Counted from the first letter of the stretch, positions 16,790-26,026 are shown. The stretch is 64,000 bases of DNA from JAXMEQ01 sp046348225 (GCA_046348225.1 JAXMEQ010000005.1:124001-188000), one strand, 5' to 3'. Numbers and translations are program-made. The notes: generated by a model from the letters alone, not told the origin.

Positions 16790-17809
16790 GTGGACATCTT
16801 ACTTCTTGAAAGGCTGGTACCGGAGGCGCTGGCGTGGCTGGAGTCGCGCCATGGCGTCGAATACCGGCCCGAACTGGCAAGCGACGTCTCGGCGCTGCGC
16901 AAGATGGTCTACAAGGCAGAAGCCGTGGTGCTGCCGCGCAAGGTAGTGGTGACCCGGGAGTTTCTGGACTTTGCGCCGCGCCTGCGCGCCGTGGCCCGCA
17001 TGCATGTGGGCACCGACAACACCGACCTGGAAGCCTGCCGTGAACGCAACGTGCGGGTCATCCAGGCCACCACCGCGAACGTGCGCTCCAACGCCGAATA
17101 CCTGCTGGCCAGCCTGTTGCTGCTGTACCGGCGCAGCATTGGCTCGGCCCTGATCGGCGACCGCCATGCCGACATCCGCATGGGACGCGAACTCAACGGC
17201 AGCGTGGTGGGCATCTTTGGCCTGGCGCCCACGGCCCATGCGCTGGCCATGATGTTGCACGCGCTGGGCGCCAAGCTGATTGGCTACGACCCGGCGGTCC
17301 ACCACACGGCGCCGATCTGGCAGCGGCTGCAGGTCAAACCGGTGAGCCTGTCGGAGCTGATGGCGCAGTCCGACGGGGTGTCCGTCCAGGTGATGTACGC
17401 GTCGCGTTACCAGGGGTTCATCAACCACAAGGTGCTGGCCCACTGCAAGCCGGGCCAGCTCTGGGTGGGTACCAGCCGGTCACTGCTGTTTGACGCCGAT
17501 GCGCTCGCGGCCGCCCTGGCCGACGGCCGCATCGAGGCCTGCATGCTGGACGGCGCCGAGGCCGGCTTTGCCTCGCGCGGCTCGCCGCTGCACGAACGCG
17601 ACAACCTGTTCCTGACGCCACGCATCGGCTCGCACACGCGGGAGTCGCGCCTGCGCGCGAGCTGGTACATCGCGCACCGTATCCACGAAACCCTGACGGC
17701 CACGGCCCGCACCAGCGGGCTCGATTCCCTGACCAGCGTACCGATGGAACTCGAAGCCGCCGGCGGCCCGGCCAGCCAGCCGGCCGAGCCGCAGTTCATC
17801 ATCCGCTAG
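16790..17809 (+). CDS. D-isomer-specific 2-hydroxyacid dehydrogenase family protein with degenerate active site
   Basis: The GTG at 16790 gives 339 residues. The overall order matches the family: substrate-binding segment ARMHVGTDNTDLEACRE, Rossmann domain from about residue 138, Arg230 in GTSRSLLFDADAL, and a C-terminal LTPRIGSHTRES. Two family-defining features are altered. The NAD loop expected as G-L-G-x-x-G reads GLAPTA (144-149), replacing two glycines with alanine. The catalytic His of TPHIG is Arg278 in TPRIG. It may not be an active NAD dehydrogenase. It is convergent with valS, 13 bases between stops, and divergent from galU. Confidence 0.75.
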   Translation: MDILLLERLVPEALAWLESRHGVEYRPELASDVSALRKMVYKAEAVVLPRKVVVTREFLDFAPRLRAVARMHVGTDNTDLEACRERNVRVIQATTANVRSNAEYLLASLLLLYRRSIGSALIGDRHADIRMGRELNGSVVGIFGLAPTAHALAMMLHALGAKLIGYDPAVHHTAPIWQRLQVKPVSLSELMAQSDGVSVQVMYASRYQGFINHKVLAHCKPGQLWVGTSRSLLFDADALAAALADGRIEACMLDGAEAGFASRGSPLHERDNLFLTPRIGSHTRESRLRASWYIAHRIHETLTATARTSGLDSLTSVPMELEAAGGPASQPAEPQFIIR

Positions 17810-17822
17810 GAACTGCCGGGGG

Positions 17823-20693
17823 TCAGCCCAGGCGCTGCAGCTGGTCGCGTACCTTGACCAGCGTGGCTGTGAAGTCGGCCACACGCTTCTTTTCCTGGTC
17901 AATCACGGCCGGCGGGGCCTTGGCCACAAAGGCCTCGTTGCCCAGCTTGGCGGTGGCCTTGGCAATCTCGCCTTCCAGCCGCGCAGCTTCCTTGCCCAGG
18001 CGGGCCTTTTCAGCGGCGACGTCCACCTCCATGTGCAGGCACAGCCGGGCCTCGCCGACCACCGCCACCGGCGCGGCCTGTGCGGCGGCGGCCCAGGCGG
18101 CTTCGTCGTCGAACACCCGCACTTCGTTCAGCTTGGCCAGGGCCTGCAGAACAGGCGCGGCCTCTCGCATGAAGGCGGTGTCGCCCAGCACGTACAGCGG
18201 CAGACGGGTGGCGGGCGACACGTTCATCTCCCCGCGCAGGTTGCGGCAGGCGTCCACCAGGGACTTGAGCTTGACCACATGGGCGATGGAAGCCTCGTCA
18301 ATCTTCTGCGGCTGCGCTTCGGGGTAGCGCGCAATGCTCACCGATTCGCCGGGCAGGCCCGCCACCACCGACACCTTTTGCCAGAGTTCTTCGGTGATGA
18401 AGGGGATCACCGGATGCGCCAGCCGCAGGATGGCCTCCAGCGTGCGGATGAGGGTGCGGCGGGTGGCACGCTGCTGGCCTTCGCTGCCGGTCTGGATCTG
18501 CACCTTGGCGATCTCCAGGTACCAGTCGCAGAACTCGTTCCAGACAAAGTCGTAGATGGCGTTGGCCACGTTGTCCAGCCGGTACTCGGCAAAGCCTTTG
18601 GCCACTTCGGCCTCGGTCTTTTGCAGGATGGACGAAATCCAGCGGTCGGCCTGGCTGAACTGCATGTAGCCGTGGAACGGCCCGCCGGGCTGGCACTCTT
18701 CCTTGGTGTGGTCCTTCAGGCCGCAGTCGTGGCCTTCGCAGTTCATCAGCACGAAGCGGGTGGCGTTCCAGAGCTTGTTGCAGAAGTTGCGGTAGCCCTC
18801 GCAGCGCTTGGGGTCGAAGTTGATGTTGCGGCCCAGGCTGGCCAGCGCGGCAAAGGTGAAGCGCAGCGCGTCGGCGCCATAGGCCGGAATGCCGTCGGGA
18901 AACTCTTTCTCGGTGTTCTTGCGCACCTGGGGCGCGGTCTCGGGCTTGCGCAGGCCGGTGGTGCGCTTGTCGAGCAGCGGCGCCAGCGAAATGCCGTCGA
19001 TCAGGTCCACCGGGTCGAGCACGTTGCCTTCGCTCTTGCTCATCTTCTTGCCATGCGAGTCGCGCACCAGGCCGTGGATGTACACATGCCGGAACGGCAC
19101 GCGGCCGGTGAAGTGTTTGGTCATCATGATCATCCGGGCGACCCAGAAGAAGATGATGTCGTAGCCTGTCACCAGCACGGTGCTGGGCAGGTACAGGTTG
19201 TAGTCGCTGACGGGGCTGTCGTTCACCTCGGGCCAGCCCAGGGTGGAAAACGGCACCAGCGCCGACGAGTACCAGGTGTCGAGCACGTCGGGGTCGCGCG
19301 TCAGCGTCTTGCCGGGGGCCTGCGCCTGCGCCTCGGCCTCGGTGCGCGCCACGTACACCTTGCCATCTTCGTCGTACCAGGCCGGAATCTGGTGGCCCCA
19401 CCAGAGCTGGCGGCTGATGCACCAGTCCTGGATGTTGTTCATCCACTGGTTGTAGGTGTTGACCCAGTTCTCGGGCACAAAGGACACCTCGCCGTCTGCT
19501 ACAACTTTGATAGCGCCCTGCGCAATGCTGACGCCGGTTGGGCCCGGTTGTGTCATGGAAACGTACCACTGGTCGGTGAGCATGGGCTCCACCACCTGGC
19601 CGGTACGCGCGCAGCGCGGCACCATGAGCTTGTGCTTTTTGGTTTCCACCAGCAGGCCCAGCGCTTCCAGGTCCTTGACCACGGCCTTGCGTGCGACGAA
19701 ACGGTCCATGCCGCGGTACTTGTCAGGCGCGTTCTCGTTGATGGTGGCGTCCAGCGTCAGCACGCCGATCATCGGCAACCCATGGCGCTGACCGACGGCG
19801 TAGTCGTTGTTGTCGTGGGCGGGCGTGACCTTCACCACGCCGGTGCCGAAGGCGCGGTCCACATACTCGTCGGCGATCACCGGGATATGACGGTCACACA
19901 GGGGAAGCAGCACCTGCCGGCCGATCAGATGCCGGTAGCGCTCGTCTTCCGGGTGGACCATCACCGCCACGTCGCCCAGCATGGTCTCCGGGCGCGTGGT
20001 GGCGACGGTCAACGAGCCTGAGCCATCCGCGAGCGGGTAGGCGATGTGCCAGAGGAAGCCGTCTTCCTCCTCGCTTTCGACTTCCAGGTCGCTCACGGCC
20101 GTCTTGAGCACCGGGTCCCAGTTGACCAGGCGCTTGCCGCGGTAGATCAGGCCCTGTTCGTACAGCCGCACGAAGGTTTCGGTGACGACCTTCGACAGGC
20201 CTTCGTCCATGGTGAAGTATTCGCGGCCCCAGTCCACGCTGTCGCCCATGCGGCGCATCTGGGTGGTGATGGTGTTGCCGCTTTGTTCCTTCCACTCCCA
20301 CACCCGCGCCACAAAGTTCTTGCGGCCCAGGTCGTGGCGGCTGACCTTCTGGTCCTGCAACTGCCGCTCCACCACGATCTGCGTGGCAATGCCGGCGTGG
20401 TCGGTGCCGGGCACCCAGACAGTGTTGAAGCCCCGCATGCGGTGGTACCGCGTCAGGCTGTCCATGATGGTCTGGTTGAAGGCGTGGCCCATGTGCAGCG
20501 TGCCCGTGACGTTGGGCGGCGGCAGCTGGATGGCAAACGACGGCTCGCCCGCCCTGGCGGCCTGGGTGCCGCGGTAGCCGGCGGCGGCGTAGCCGCGCTT
20601 TTCCCATTCGGGGCCCCAGTGGGCTTCTATCGCGGCGGGTTCAAAAGACTTGGAAAGGCTGTTCAGGCCGGGTTGCTGCAGGGTGTCGGTCAT
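17823..20693 (-). CDS. valS: Valyl-tRNA synthetase
   Basis: The 956-residue class I enzyme charges tRNA-Val. The HIGH-type motif is [12 protein letters not shown] near residue 60, the KMSKS motif is in [14 protein letters not shown], and [20 protein letters not shown] and [16 protein letters not shown] belong to the catalytic and editing insertion region. The C-terminal ~65 residues form the expected arginine/lysine-rich coiled coil ([19 protein letters not shown]). Residues about 381-398 ([18 protein letters not shown]) are encoded by the complement of an interspersed repeat copy at 19498-19552; compared with E. coli ValRS as I recall it, this stretch is several residues longer. It follows the DUF2783 gene with a short gap. 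Confidence 0.96.
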   Translation of the reverse strand: MTDTLQQPGLNSLSKSFEPAAIEAHWGPEWEKRGYAAAGYRGTQAARAGEPSFAIQLPPPNVTGTLHMGHAFNQTIMDSLTRYHRMRGFNTVWVPGTDHAGIATQIVVERQLQDQKVSRHDLGRKNFVARVWEWKEQSGNTITTQMRRMGDSVDWGREYFTMDEGLSKVVTETFVRLYEQGLIYRGKRLVNWDPVLKTAVSDLEVESEEEDGFLWHIAYPLADGSGSLTVATTRPETMLGDVAVMVHPEDERYRHLIGRQVLLPLCDRHIPVIADEYVDRAFGTGVVKVTPAHDNNDYAVGQRHGLPMIGVLTLDATINENAPDKYRGMDRFVARKAVVKDLEALGLLVETKKHKLMVPRCARTGQVVEPMLTDQWYVSMTQPGPTGVSIAQGAIKVVADGEVSFVPENWVNTYNQWMNNIQDWCISRQLWWGHQIPAWYDEDGKVYVARTEAEAQAQAPGKTLTRDPDVLDTWYSSALVPFSTLGWPEVNDSPVSDYNLYLPSTVLVTGYDIIFFWVARMIMMTKHFTGRVPFRHVYIHGLVRDSHGKKMSKSEGNVLDPVDLIDGISLAPLLDKRTTGLRKPETAPQVRKNTEKEFPDGIPAYGADALRFTFAALASLGRNINFDPKRCEGYRNFCNKLWNATRFVLMNCEGHDCGLKDHTKEECQPGGPFHGYMQFSQADRWISSILQKTEAEVAKGFAEYRLDNVANAIYDFVWNEFCDWYLEIAKVQIQTGSEGQQRATRRTLIRTLEAILRLAHPVIPFITEELWQKVSVVAGLPGESVSIARYPEAQPQKIDEASIAHVVKLKSLVDACRNLRGEMNVSPATRLPLYVLGDTAFMREAAPVLQALAKLNEVRVFDDEAAWAAAAQAAPVAVVGEARLCLHMEVDVAAEKARLGKEAARLEGEIAKATAKLGNEAFVAKAPPAVIDQEKKRVADFTATLVKVRDQLQRLG
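19498..19552 (+). repeat. 55-bp interspersed repeat, copy 7, inside valS (antisense orientation)
   Basis: The stem is GCTAC-N7-ATAGC (19498-19514), and the tail starts GCCCTGCGCAATG. It is the most diverged copy but keeps register with the others. Read on the valS strand, the intergenic consensus would give TGA in the valS frame where this copy has CAG, so the frame stays open. Confidence 0.6.
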
Positions 20694-20702
20694 CCCCGAA
20701 TT

Positions 20703-20891
20703 TTACCGGGGGGTGTCTTTCGCAGCGGCGATGCAGTCTTTCAACACCTGGGCGTCGCCCACCTGGTTGGCCAGCAGCAGGATCAGCCGCGCGTTGAGCA
20801 GCTCCGACTGTTCGCGGCTCAGGCCGGTATGGGCGTCCAGCAGCTGTTCGTAGAAGCCGTCGGCGTCCTGCAGGTTCAGGGTGGTCTTCAT
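20703..20891 (-). CDS. DUF2783 small protein
   Basis: The 62-residue acidic protein (MKTTLNLQDADGFYEQLLDA at its start) matches the DUF2783 pattern: an FYEQLLDAH helix, then SREQSELLNARLILLLANQVG and a terminal L-x-D-x-I-x-x-A helix. DUF2783 genes usually sit just after FAD-dependent aromatic hydroxylases, as here, where its ATG overlaps the stop of the monooxygenase gene (ATGA). Function unknown; a small accessory or stabilising subunit is the obvious guess. Confidence 0.82.
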   Translation of the reverse strand: MKTTLNLQDADGFYEQLLDAHTGLSREQSELLNARLILLLANQVGDAQVLKDCIAAAKDTPR

Positions 20892-22600
20892 GCGGTTTCC
20901 TCCACGGTGCCCAGTGCCCGGGCCACGGCGTGCACGAGCGATGCGTCGATGCTTTCGCCGGTGGCGGCCACATAGGCGTCGGGGCGCACCAGGGCCCAGG
21001 CGTGGCCAAACACATGGCAGGCGCCCTGCAGGTGGCCCTGCGGGTCGCGCACATGTTCCAGCGCACCGGCGGGGCCGTCAGCGCCCAGCACCTGCACCGC
21101 CCGCACCGGCGCGTGGGCGCACAGGGCGCGCAGGCGCTGCAGGCTGGCAGCGCTGAAGCTGCCGAACACCAGCACCAGCAGCCGGCCGTCGGCCCACTGC
21201 AGCAGCTCGTTGACGAGGCCGGGGCTGCCGTCGGCCCAGCGGAAGCCGACGTTCTGCACCGACAGCCCGCCCGTGCTGTCGCACGCGCTGGACTGGGTGT
21301 AGCTGTTGGCCACCGCCATGCGCCCGGTGTTGACGAACTGGCGCGCAAACACATGCTGCCTGGCCAGGCTGATGGCGGCGGTGCGGAACAGGCGCTCCAC
21401 GCCATCCGCCGGCCGCAGAAAGCGCGCTGTGCGGTTGGTGACCAGCACGTTCTGGCGCGCGGCCTCGTGCCGCTCCTGGTGGTAGGTGTCCAGCAGCGCT
21501 GGCGCGGCGCGGCCTTGCAGCACGGCGGCCAGCTTCCAGGCCAGGTTGTCGGCGTCGGCAATGCCGGTGTTGCCGCCACGCGCACCAAACGGGCTGACGA
21601 CCTTGGCCGAGTCGCCCATGAAGAACACGCGACCATGGCGCATCTGGTCGATGCATTCGCTTCGGTAGGCATAGGGCCCGACCCAGACGATCTCGACTTC
21701 CGTGTCGGGGCCGAACTGGCGGGCCAGGCGCTCGCGCACCACGTCTTCGCGGCTCACATAGGCCGGGTCGGCGTCGGGGGCCATCTGGTAGTCGATGCGC
21801 CAGACGTCGTCGCCCATCAGGTGCTGCCACACGGCCCGGCCTTCGTTGAACGGCGCTTCGACCCAGGTGTGGCGCTCCACCGGCGGGTGCTTGGTGAAGC
21901 GCACATCGGCAATGCACCAGCGGTCGTCGCCCTTCTTGGCAGTGACGGAGGCCTTGCACCAGGTGCGGAAGGGGCTGCGCGAGCCGGTGGCATCAATCAC
22001 GTGCGCGGCGCGGATCTGGTAGTCCCCCGCCGGGGTGGTGACCGACAGCAGCGCGGACTGGCTGTCCTGCTCGAAAGCCGTGACGCGGTTGCTCCAGCGC
22101 AGATCCACATGGCCGAGCGCCTGGATGCGGTCCACCAGGAAGGCCTCGATGTAGAACTGCTGGATGTTGATGAAGGGCGGCTGGCTGGACAGGTTGTAGG
22201 CGCTTTGCTGGCGCAGGTCGAAGGAATAGACCTCGTCGTTGCCGGCAAAGGTGCGCCCCACGCTCCACTGGATGCCTTTGGCGGCGATGGGCTCGTACAC
22301 CCCCAGCCGGTGAAAGATCTCCAGCGACTTCTGCGTGTAGCAGATACCGCGCGACGAGGCGCCCTTGACGCCCACGGTGTTGTCTTCGTCCAGCAGCACG
22401 GCGGCCACGCCCAGCCGCGCCAGCGCGCAGCCCAGCGTGAGGCCGGTGATGCCGCCACCGACGATGACCACCGCATGTTCACCAGGCCGGCCGGTGCCGA
22501 TTTCCGGCGGCGGCACAAACGGGTATTCGGGCAGCACGTAGCCCGAGCCCTGGGTGAATTCGTAGCCGTTGCTGAAGGCTGTCTGTTCGTAGCGGGCCAA
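20888..22600 (-). CDS. FAD-dependent aromatic monooxygenase (MhpA/PheA/PcpB-like)
   Basis: This 570-residue class A flavoprotein hydroxylase has the FAD GxGxxG motif VVIVGGGITGLTLGCALARLG near residue 45 and the GD motif FMGDSAKVVSPFGARGGNTG around 330. It ends in a thioredoxin-like domain (LLVLVFGSFSAASLQRLRAL) as in the phenol hydroxylase/MhpA group. It would use NAD(P)H and O2 to hydroxylate an aromatic ring. The upstream VOC gene (likely an extradiol-type or glyoxalase-fold enzyme) and DUF2783 complete a three-gene catabolic operon. Substrate is not evident. Confidence 0.87.
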   Translation of the reverse strand: MARYEQTAFSNGYEFTQGSGYVLPEYPFVPPPEIGTGRPGEHAVVIVGGGITGLTLGCALARLGVAAVLLDEDNTVGVKGASSRGICYTQKSLEIFHRLGVYEPIAAKGIQWSVGRTFAGNDEVYSFDLRQQSAYNLSSQPPFINIQQFYIEAFLVDRIQALGHVDLRWSNRVTAFEQDSQSALLSVTTPAGDYQIRAAHVIDATGSRSPFRTWCKASVTAKKGDDRWCIADVRFTKHPPVERHTWVEAPFNEGRAVWQHLMGDDVWRIDYQMAPDADPAYVSREDVVRERLARQFGPDTEVEIVWVGPYAYRSECIDQMRHGRVFFMGDSAKVVSPFGARGGNTGIADADNLAWKLAAVLQGRAAPALLDTYHQERHEAARQNVLVTNRTARFLRPADGVERLFRTAAISLARQHVFARQFVNTGRMAVANSYTQSSACDSTGGLSVQNVGFRWADGSPGLVNELLQWADGRLLVLVFGSFSAASLQRLRALCAHAPVRAVQVLGADGPAGALEHVRDPQGHLQGACHVFGHAWALVRPDAYVAATGESIDASLVHAVARALGTVEETA

Positions 22601-22613
22601 GGGGGCTCCCCAG

Positions 22614-23234
22614 TCAGGTCTTGGCCACGTATTCGGGCCGGTCGTTTTGCTGCGGTTTGAGGGGCGCGGCCACCTTGCCAGCGGCGCGGTCGCGGCGCCA
22701 CTGCTCCTTGCGCGCCGTCCATTCGTTCAGGCGGGCGTGGGCGGTCTTGCTCTCCTGCAGCATCTGGAATTCGTCGGCGCGCTGGGCCGTCAGCTCCAGC
22801 CGCACGCCGTTCGGGTCAAAGAAGTAAATGCTGTCAAAGATGTGGTGGTCGGTGATGCCCAGCACCTCCACGCCATGCGCTTCCAGGCGGGCCTTCATGT
22901 CCTTCAGCGCCTGGATGGAGTCGACACGGAACGAAATGTGGTTGACCCACAGCGGCGTGTTGGGCGAGGGCAGGGCCGCCTCGTCGTTGCCCAGGTCAAA
23001 AAACGCGATGAACGAGCCGTCCTGCAGGCGGAAGAAAAAGTGCGTATACGGGCAGTACTCGCCCGTGCTCGGCACCACATCGCTCTGGATGATGTGGTAC
23101 AGCGGCAGGCCCAGGATGTCTTCGTAGAAGTGCCGGGTTTCCTCGGCGTCCCTGGCGCGGTAGGCGTAGTGGTGCAGCTGGTGGATGGGCGCGGGCGCGG
23201 GCAGCGAAGCGGCATCTTTGAGGACGGCGGCCAT
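22614..23234 (-). CDS. VOC-superfamily protein (glyoxalase / extradiol dioxygenase fold)
   Basis: ATG 23234 is preceded by AGGAG, giving 206 residues. The two VOC modules are visible: IHQLHHYAYRARDAEETRHFY with a histidine early in the first strand, then LWVNHISFRVDSIQALKDM and IYFFDPNGVRLELT, where the second His and the Glu lie. These fit a metal triad His-His-Glu. It could be a ring-cleavage dioxygenase acting after the monooxygenase encoded 13 bases downstream, or a related isomerase. Two tandem repeats that look like operators lie 34 bases upstream of the start. Confidence 0.83.
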   Translation of the reverse strand: MAAVLKDAASLPAPAPIHQLHHYAYRARDAEETRHFYEDILGLPLYHIIQSDVVPSTGEYCPYTHFFFRLQDGSFIAFFDLGNDEAALPSPNTPLWVNHISFRVDSIQALKDMKARLEAHGVEVLGITDHHIFDSIYFFDPNGVRLELTAQRADEFQMLQESKTAHARLNEWTARKEQWRRDRAAGKVAAPLKPQQNDRPEYVAKT

Positions 23235-23267
23235 GGTGTCTCCTGGGCGAAAAGGGCGGAACTGCAA

Positions 23268-23301
23268 TTTACTATTGCGTAACGCATTTACTATAACGTA
23301 A
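23268..23301 (-). promoter_or_regulatory. Tandem operator-like repeats upstream of the VOC/monooxygenase operon
   Basis: Two 15-base direct repeats, TTTACTATTGCGTAA (23268-23282) and TTTACTATAACGTAA (23287-23301), are spaced 19 bases start to start. Each contains the dyad TTAC-N6-GTAA. They lie 34-67 bases upstream of the VOC start codon, where a repressor or activator would act. No regulator gene adjoins. Confidence 0.65.
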
Positions 23302-23336
23302 CTCGACCGGCACGCAAACCGGTGAAACCTTGTGAA

Positions 23337-23355
23337 TTGAGAACCATTATCAATA
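23337..23355. promoter_or_regulatory. Fur-box-like sequence upstream of the rubrerythrin gene
   Basis: TTGAGAACCATTATCAATA resembles the Fur operator (TGAGAAT-x-ATTATCA type). It lies about 145 bases upstream of the rubrerythrin start, in the 266-base divergent gap. Iron or peroxide control of the rubrerythrin cluster would fit, but the match is by eye. Confidence 0.4.
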
Positions 23356-23500
23356 CTATCGCCGCCATAGCGAAAAGCAATTTTTCAGATTGACGCTGCC
23401 AATTAGACGTGCGCCCCCAAACCGGGCTACGCTTTGCCGGTCTTTGGGCAGACCTGTTCAAAGCGCAGCGACATTTGTTCAACCCACGAAGGAGATTTCC

Positions 23501-23923
23501 ATGGCAGCACTCAAAGGCTCCAAGACGGAAGAGAACCTGAAGGCCGCGTTTGCTGGTGAGAGCCAGGCCAACCGCCGCTACCTGTATTTCGCAAACAAGG
23601 CCGACGTCGAAGGCCAGAACGACGTGGCAGCGCTGTTCCGCTCCACCGCCGAAGGCGAAACCGGCCACGCCCACGGCCACCTCGAGTGGCTTGAGCAGTG
23701 CGGCGACCCCGCCACCGGCCTGCCCATCGGCCCCACCCGCGACAACCTGAAGGCGGCCGTGGCCGGCGAAACCCACGAGTACACCGACATGTACCCCGGC
23801 ATGGCCAAGACCGCCCGCGAGGAAGGCTTTGACGAAGTGGCCGACTGGTTCGAGACGCTGGCCAAGGCCGAGCGCTCGCACGCCAACCGCTACGCCAAGG
23901 CGCTGGCCGAGCTGGTGGACTGA
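23501..23923 (+). CDS. Rubrerythrin (diiron domain only)
   Basis: ATG 23501 has a strong AAGGAG upstream and gives 140 residues. Four helices carry the diiron ligands: the Glu of [33 protein letters not shown] and [10 protein letters not shown]. There is no C-terminal rubredoxin domain, so this is the erythrin-like short form. Such proteins reduce peroxide in the cytoplasm. It heads a three-gene set with a CCG-domain Fe-S protein and a DUF3501 protein, a conserved trio in proteobacteria. Confidence 0.93.
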   Translation: MAALKGSKTEENLKAAFAGESQANRRYLYFANKADVEGQNDVAALFRSTAEGETGHAHGHLEWLEQCGDPATGLPIGPTRDNLKAAVAGETHEYTDMYPGMAKTAREEGFDEVADWFETLAKAERSHANRYAKALAELVD

Positions 23924-23942
23924 ACAAGCGTCCATCCCCCGA

Positions 23943-23970
23943 GGCGCTTCGCGCCTCCCCCTCAAGGGGG
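23943..23970 (+). repeat. Double hairpin repeat downstream of rubrerythrin (GGCGCTTCGCGCC / CCCCCTCAAGGGGG)
   Basis: Two perfect short palindromes follow each other: GGCGCTTCGCGCC (23943-23955) and CCCCCTCAAGGGGG (23957-23970). A looser CCGCGG/CCGCGG pair follows to about 24006. I recall this composite as a common intergenic repeat in Comamonadaceae. It starts 20 bases after the rubrerythrin stop and could limit read-through or stabilise the upstream message end. Confidence 0.65.
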
Positions 23971-24032
23971 CGCCACCCGCGGTCTGGCTGAGCCGGTCCC
24001 GCGGTGGCCCCCGAATGGAGAGTCATACAGCC

Positions 24033-25418
24033 ATGGCACGAGAAGGCAGCCTGGAAGCCCCCACCCGTCACCCGCTGGACTGGAAAAACGCCGAGTTCTG
24101 GAACGAGGACGCCGCGTTCCACGAGATGGAGCGCATCTTTGACATCTGCCACGGCTGCCGCCGCTGCGTGAGCCTGTGCGGATCCTTCCCTACCCTGTTC
24201 GACCTGGTGGACGAAGGCAAGACGGGCGAACTGGACGGCGTGGACAAGAAGGATTACTGGAAGGTGGTCGACCAGTGCTACCTGTGCGACCTGTGCTACC
24301 TGACCAAATGCCCCTATGTGCCGCCGCACGAGTGGAACCTGGACTTCCCGCACACCATGCTGCGGGCCAAGGCTATCAAGTTCAAAAAGGGCGACGTGAC
24401 CGGTGGTGAGAAGTTCCTGGCCTCCACCGACACCCATGGCCAGTTTGCCGGCATCCCGATCGTGGTGCAGGCGGTCAACGCGGTAAACAAGACGAAGTTC
24501 GCGCGCGGCGTCATGGAAAACATGCTGGGCGTCGACAAGGACGCCTGGCTGCCCGAGCTGGCCACCAGGAAATTCCGCTCCGGCGCCGCGGAATCACCAG
24601 CGTTCCCGGTGAAAGACGGGGCCAAGACGCCCGGCAAGGTCGCCATCTATTCCACCTGCTACATCAACTACAACGAGCCCGGCATTGGCCACGATCTGCT
24701 GAAGGTGCTGGCACACAACGAGGTGCCGTATGTGCTGGTGGAAAAGGAAAAATGCTGCGGCATGCCCAAGCTGGAGCTGGGTGACCTGGACTCGGTGAAT
24801 GCGAGCAAGGAAGCCAACATCCCGGTGCTGGCGAAGTACGCCAAAGACGGCTTTGCGATCCTGAGCGCCGTGCCCAGCTGCACGCTGATGTTCAAGCAGG
24901 AGCTGCCGCTGATGTACCCCGACGACGCCGACGTGCAGGCCGTCAAGGAAGCCATGTGGGACCCGTTTGAGTACCTCATGCAGCGCAAGCGCGACGGCCT
25001 GCTGAAGACCGCATTCCCTCAGCCGCTGGGCAAGATCAGCTACCAGATTCCGTGCCACGGCCGGGTGCAGAACATTGGCAAGAAGACCGAGGAAATGCTC
25101 AAGATGGTGCCGCAGACCTGGGTGCAGACCAACGAGCGCTGCTCGGGCCATGCCGGCACCTTTGGCGTGAAGAAGGCCTACCACCAGCAAGCGCTTAAGA
25201 TCGGCAAGCCGCTGTTCAAGAAGATGGCCGACCACCCGGGTTCGGGCAAGGCCGAGGACGGCAGCGTGGCCGCGGCCAGCGGCCTGCCCGACTACATCAG
25301 TTCCGACTGCCCGCTGGGCGGCCACCACATCGCCCAGGGTTTTGAAGTCAACCAGCTGGGCGCGCCGAAGCTGGAGCACCCGCTGACGCTGGTGCGCATG
25401 GCCTACGGCTTGAAGTAA
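24033..25418 (+). CDS. CCG-domain iron-sulfur oxidoreductase (GlpC/heterodisulfide reductase-like)
   Basis: The product has 461 residues from ATG 24033; an in-frame ATG at 24015 is an alternative. Two 4Fe-4S motifs occur early: CHGCRRCVSLCGSFP and CYLCDLCYLTKCPY. Two CCG-type cysteine domains follow (YSTCYINYNEPG with KCCGMPKLELG; IPCHGRVQN with RCSGHAGTFG). This is the GlpC/HdrD architecture, passing electrons between flavoproteins and thiol or quinone partners at the membrane. Located between rubrerythrin and DUF3501, it probably supplies electrons for peroxide reduction. The second CCG domain has Cys-Ser-Gly in place of Cys-Cys-Gly. Confidence 0.88.
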   Translation: MAREGSLEAPTRHPLDWKNAEFWNEDAAFHEMERIFDICHGCRRCVSLCGSFPTLFDLVDEGKTGELDGVDKKDYWKVVDQCYLCDLCYLTKCPYVPPHEWNLDFPHTMLRAKAIKFKKGDVTGGEKFLASTDTHGQFAGIPIVVQAVNAVNKTKFARGVMENMLGVDKDAWLPELATRKFRSGAAESPAFPVKDGAKTPGKVAIYSTCYINYNEPGIGHDLLKVLAHNEVPYVLVEKEKCCGMPKLELGDLDSVNASKEANIPVLAKYAKDGFAILSAVPSCTLMFKQELPLMYPDDADVQAVKEAMWDPFEYLMQRKRDGLLKTAFPQPLGKISYQIPCHGRVQNIGKKTEEMLKMVPQTWVQTNERCSGHAGTFGVKKAYHQQALKIGKPLFKKMADHPGSGKAEDGSVAAASGLPDYISSDCPLGGHHIAQGFEVNQLGAPKLEHPLTLVRMAYGLK

Positions 25419-25435
25419 CCCCGGAGCTTTCCACC

Positions 25436-26026
25436 ATGCAACTCACCGGAAAAATCACCCGCGACAGCCTCATGACGCTGGAGGCCTACAGCAAATACCG
25501 CAAGCAGCACAAGGCCGACATCATTGCCCACCGCAAGCTGCGCTCGGTGGCGCTGGGCGAGCACATCACGCTGCAGTTTGAAAGCGAGACCAGCATCCGT
25601 TACCAAATCCAGGAGATGCTGCGCATCGAGAAGATCTTTGAAGAGGAAGGCATCGAGCAGGAAATCGAGGCCTACGCGCCGCTGGTTCCGGACGGCAGCA
25701 ACTGGAAGGCCACGATGATGATCGAGTACCCCGACATCAACGAGCGCAAGCGCGAGCTGGCCCGGCTGATCGGCGTGGAAGACCGCATGTTCGTGGAGGT
25801 GGAGGGGCACCCCCGCGTGTACGCCATCGCCGACGAAGACCTGGACCGCGAGAACGACGAGAAGACCTCGGCCGTGCACTTCGTGCGCTTTGAGCTCACG
25901 CCCGCCATGTGCGCGGCCGTGAAAGCGGGGGGCAGCGTCAAGCTGGGCTGCGACCACACCCACTACCCGGCGCACCTGACAATTGCGCCGGAAACGCTGG
26001 CATCGCTGGCGGGAGACCTGAAGTAA
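25436..26026 (+). CDS. DUF3501 family protein
   Basis: The 196-residue protein starts MQLTGKITRDSLMTLEAYSK and carries RKLRSVALGEHITLQFESE, typical of DUF3501. No signal peptide or membrane segment is seen. The family is regularly the third gene after rubrerythrin and the CCG Fe-S protein, with which it shares strand and close spacing (17 bases). Function unknown, presumed part of the same peroxide-handling system. A copy of the 55-bp repeat starts 13 bases after the stop codon. Confidence 0.85.
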   Translation: MQLTGKITRDSLMTLEAYSKYRKQHKADIIAHRKLRSVALGEHITLQFESETSIRYQIQEMLRIEKIFEEEGIEQEIEAYAPLVPDGSNWKATMMIEYPDINERKRELARLIGVEDRMFVEVEGHPRVYAIADEDLDRENDEKTSAVHFVRFELTPAMCAAVKAGGSVKLGCDHTHYPAHLTIAPETLASLAGDLK

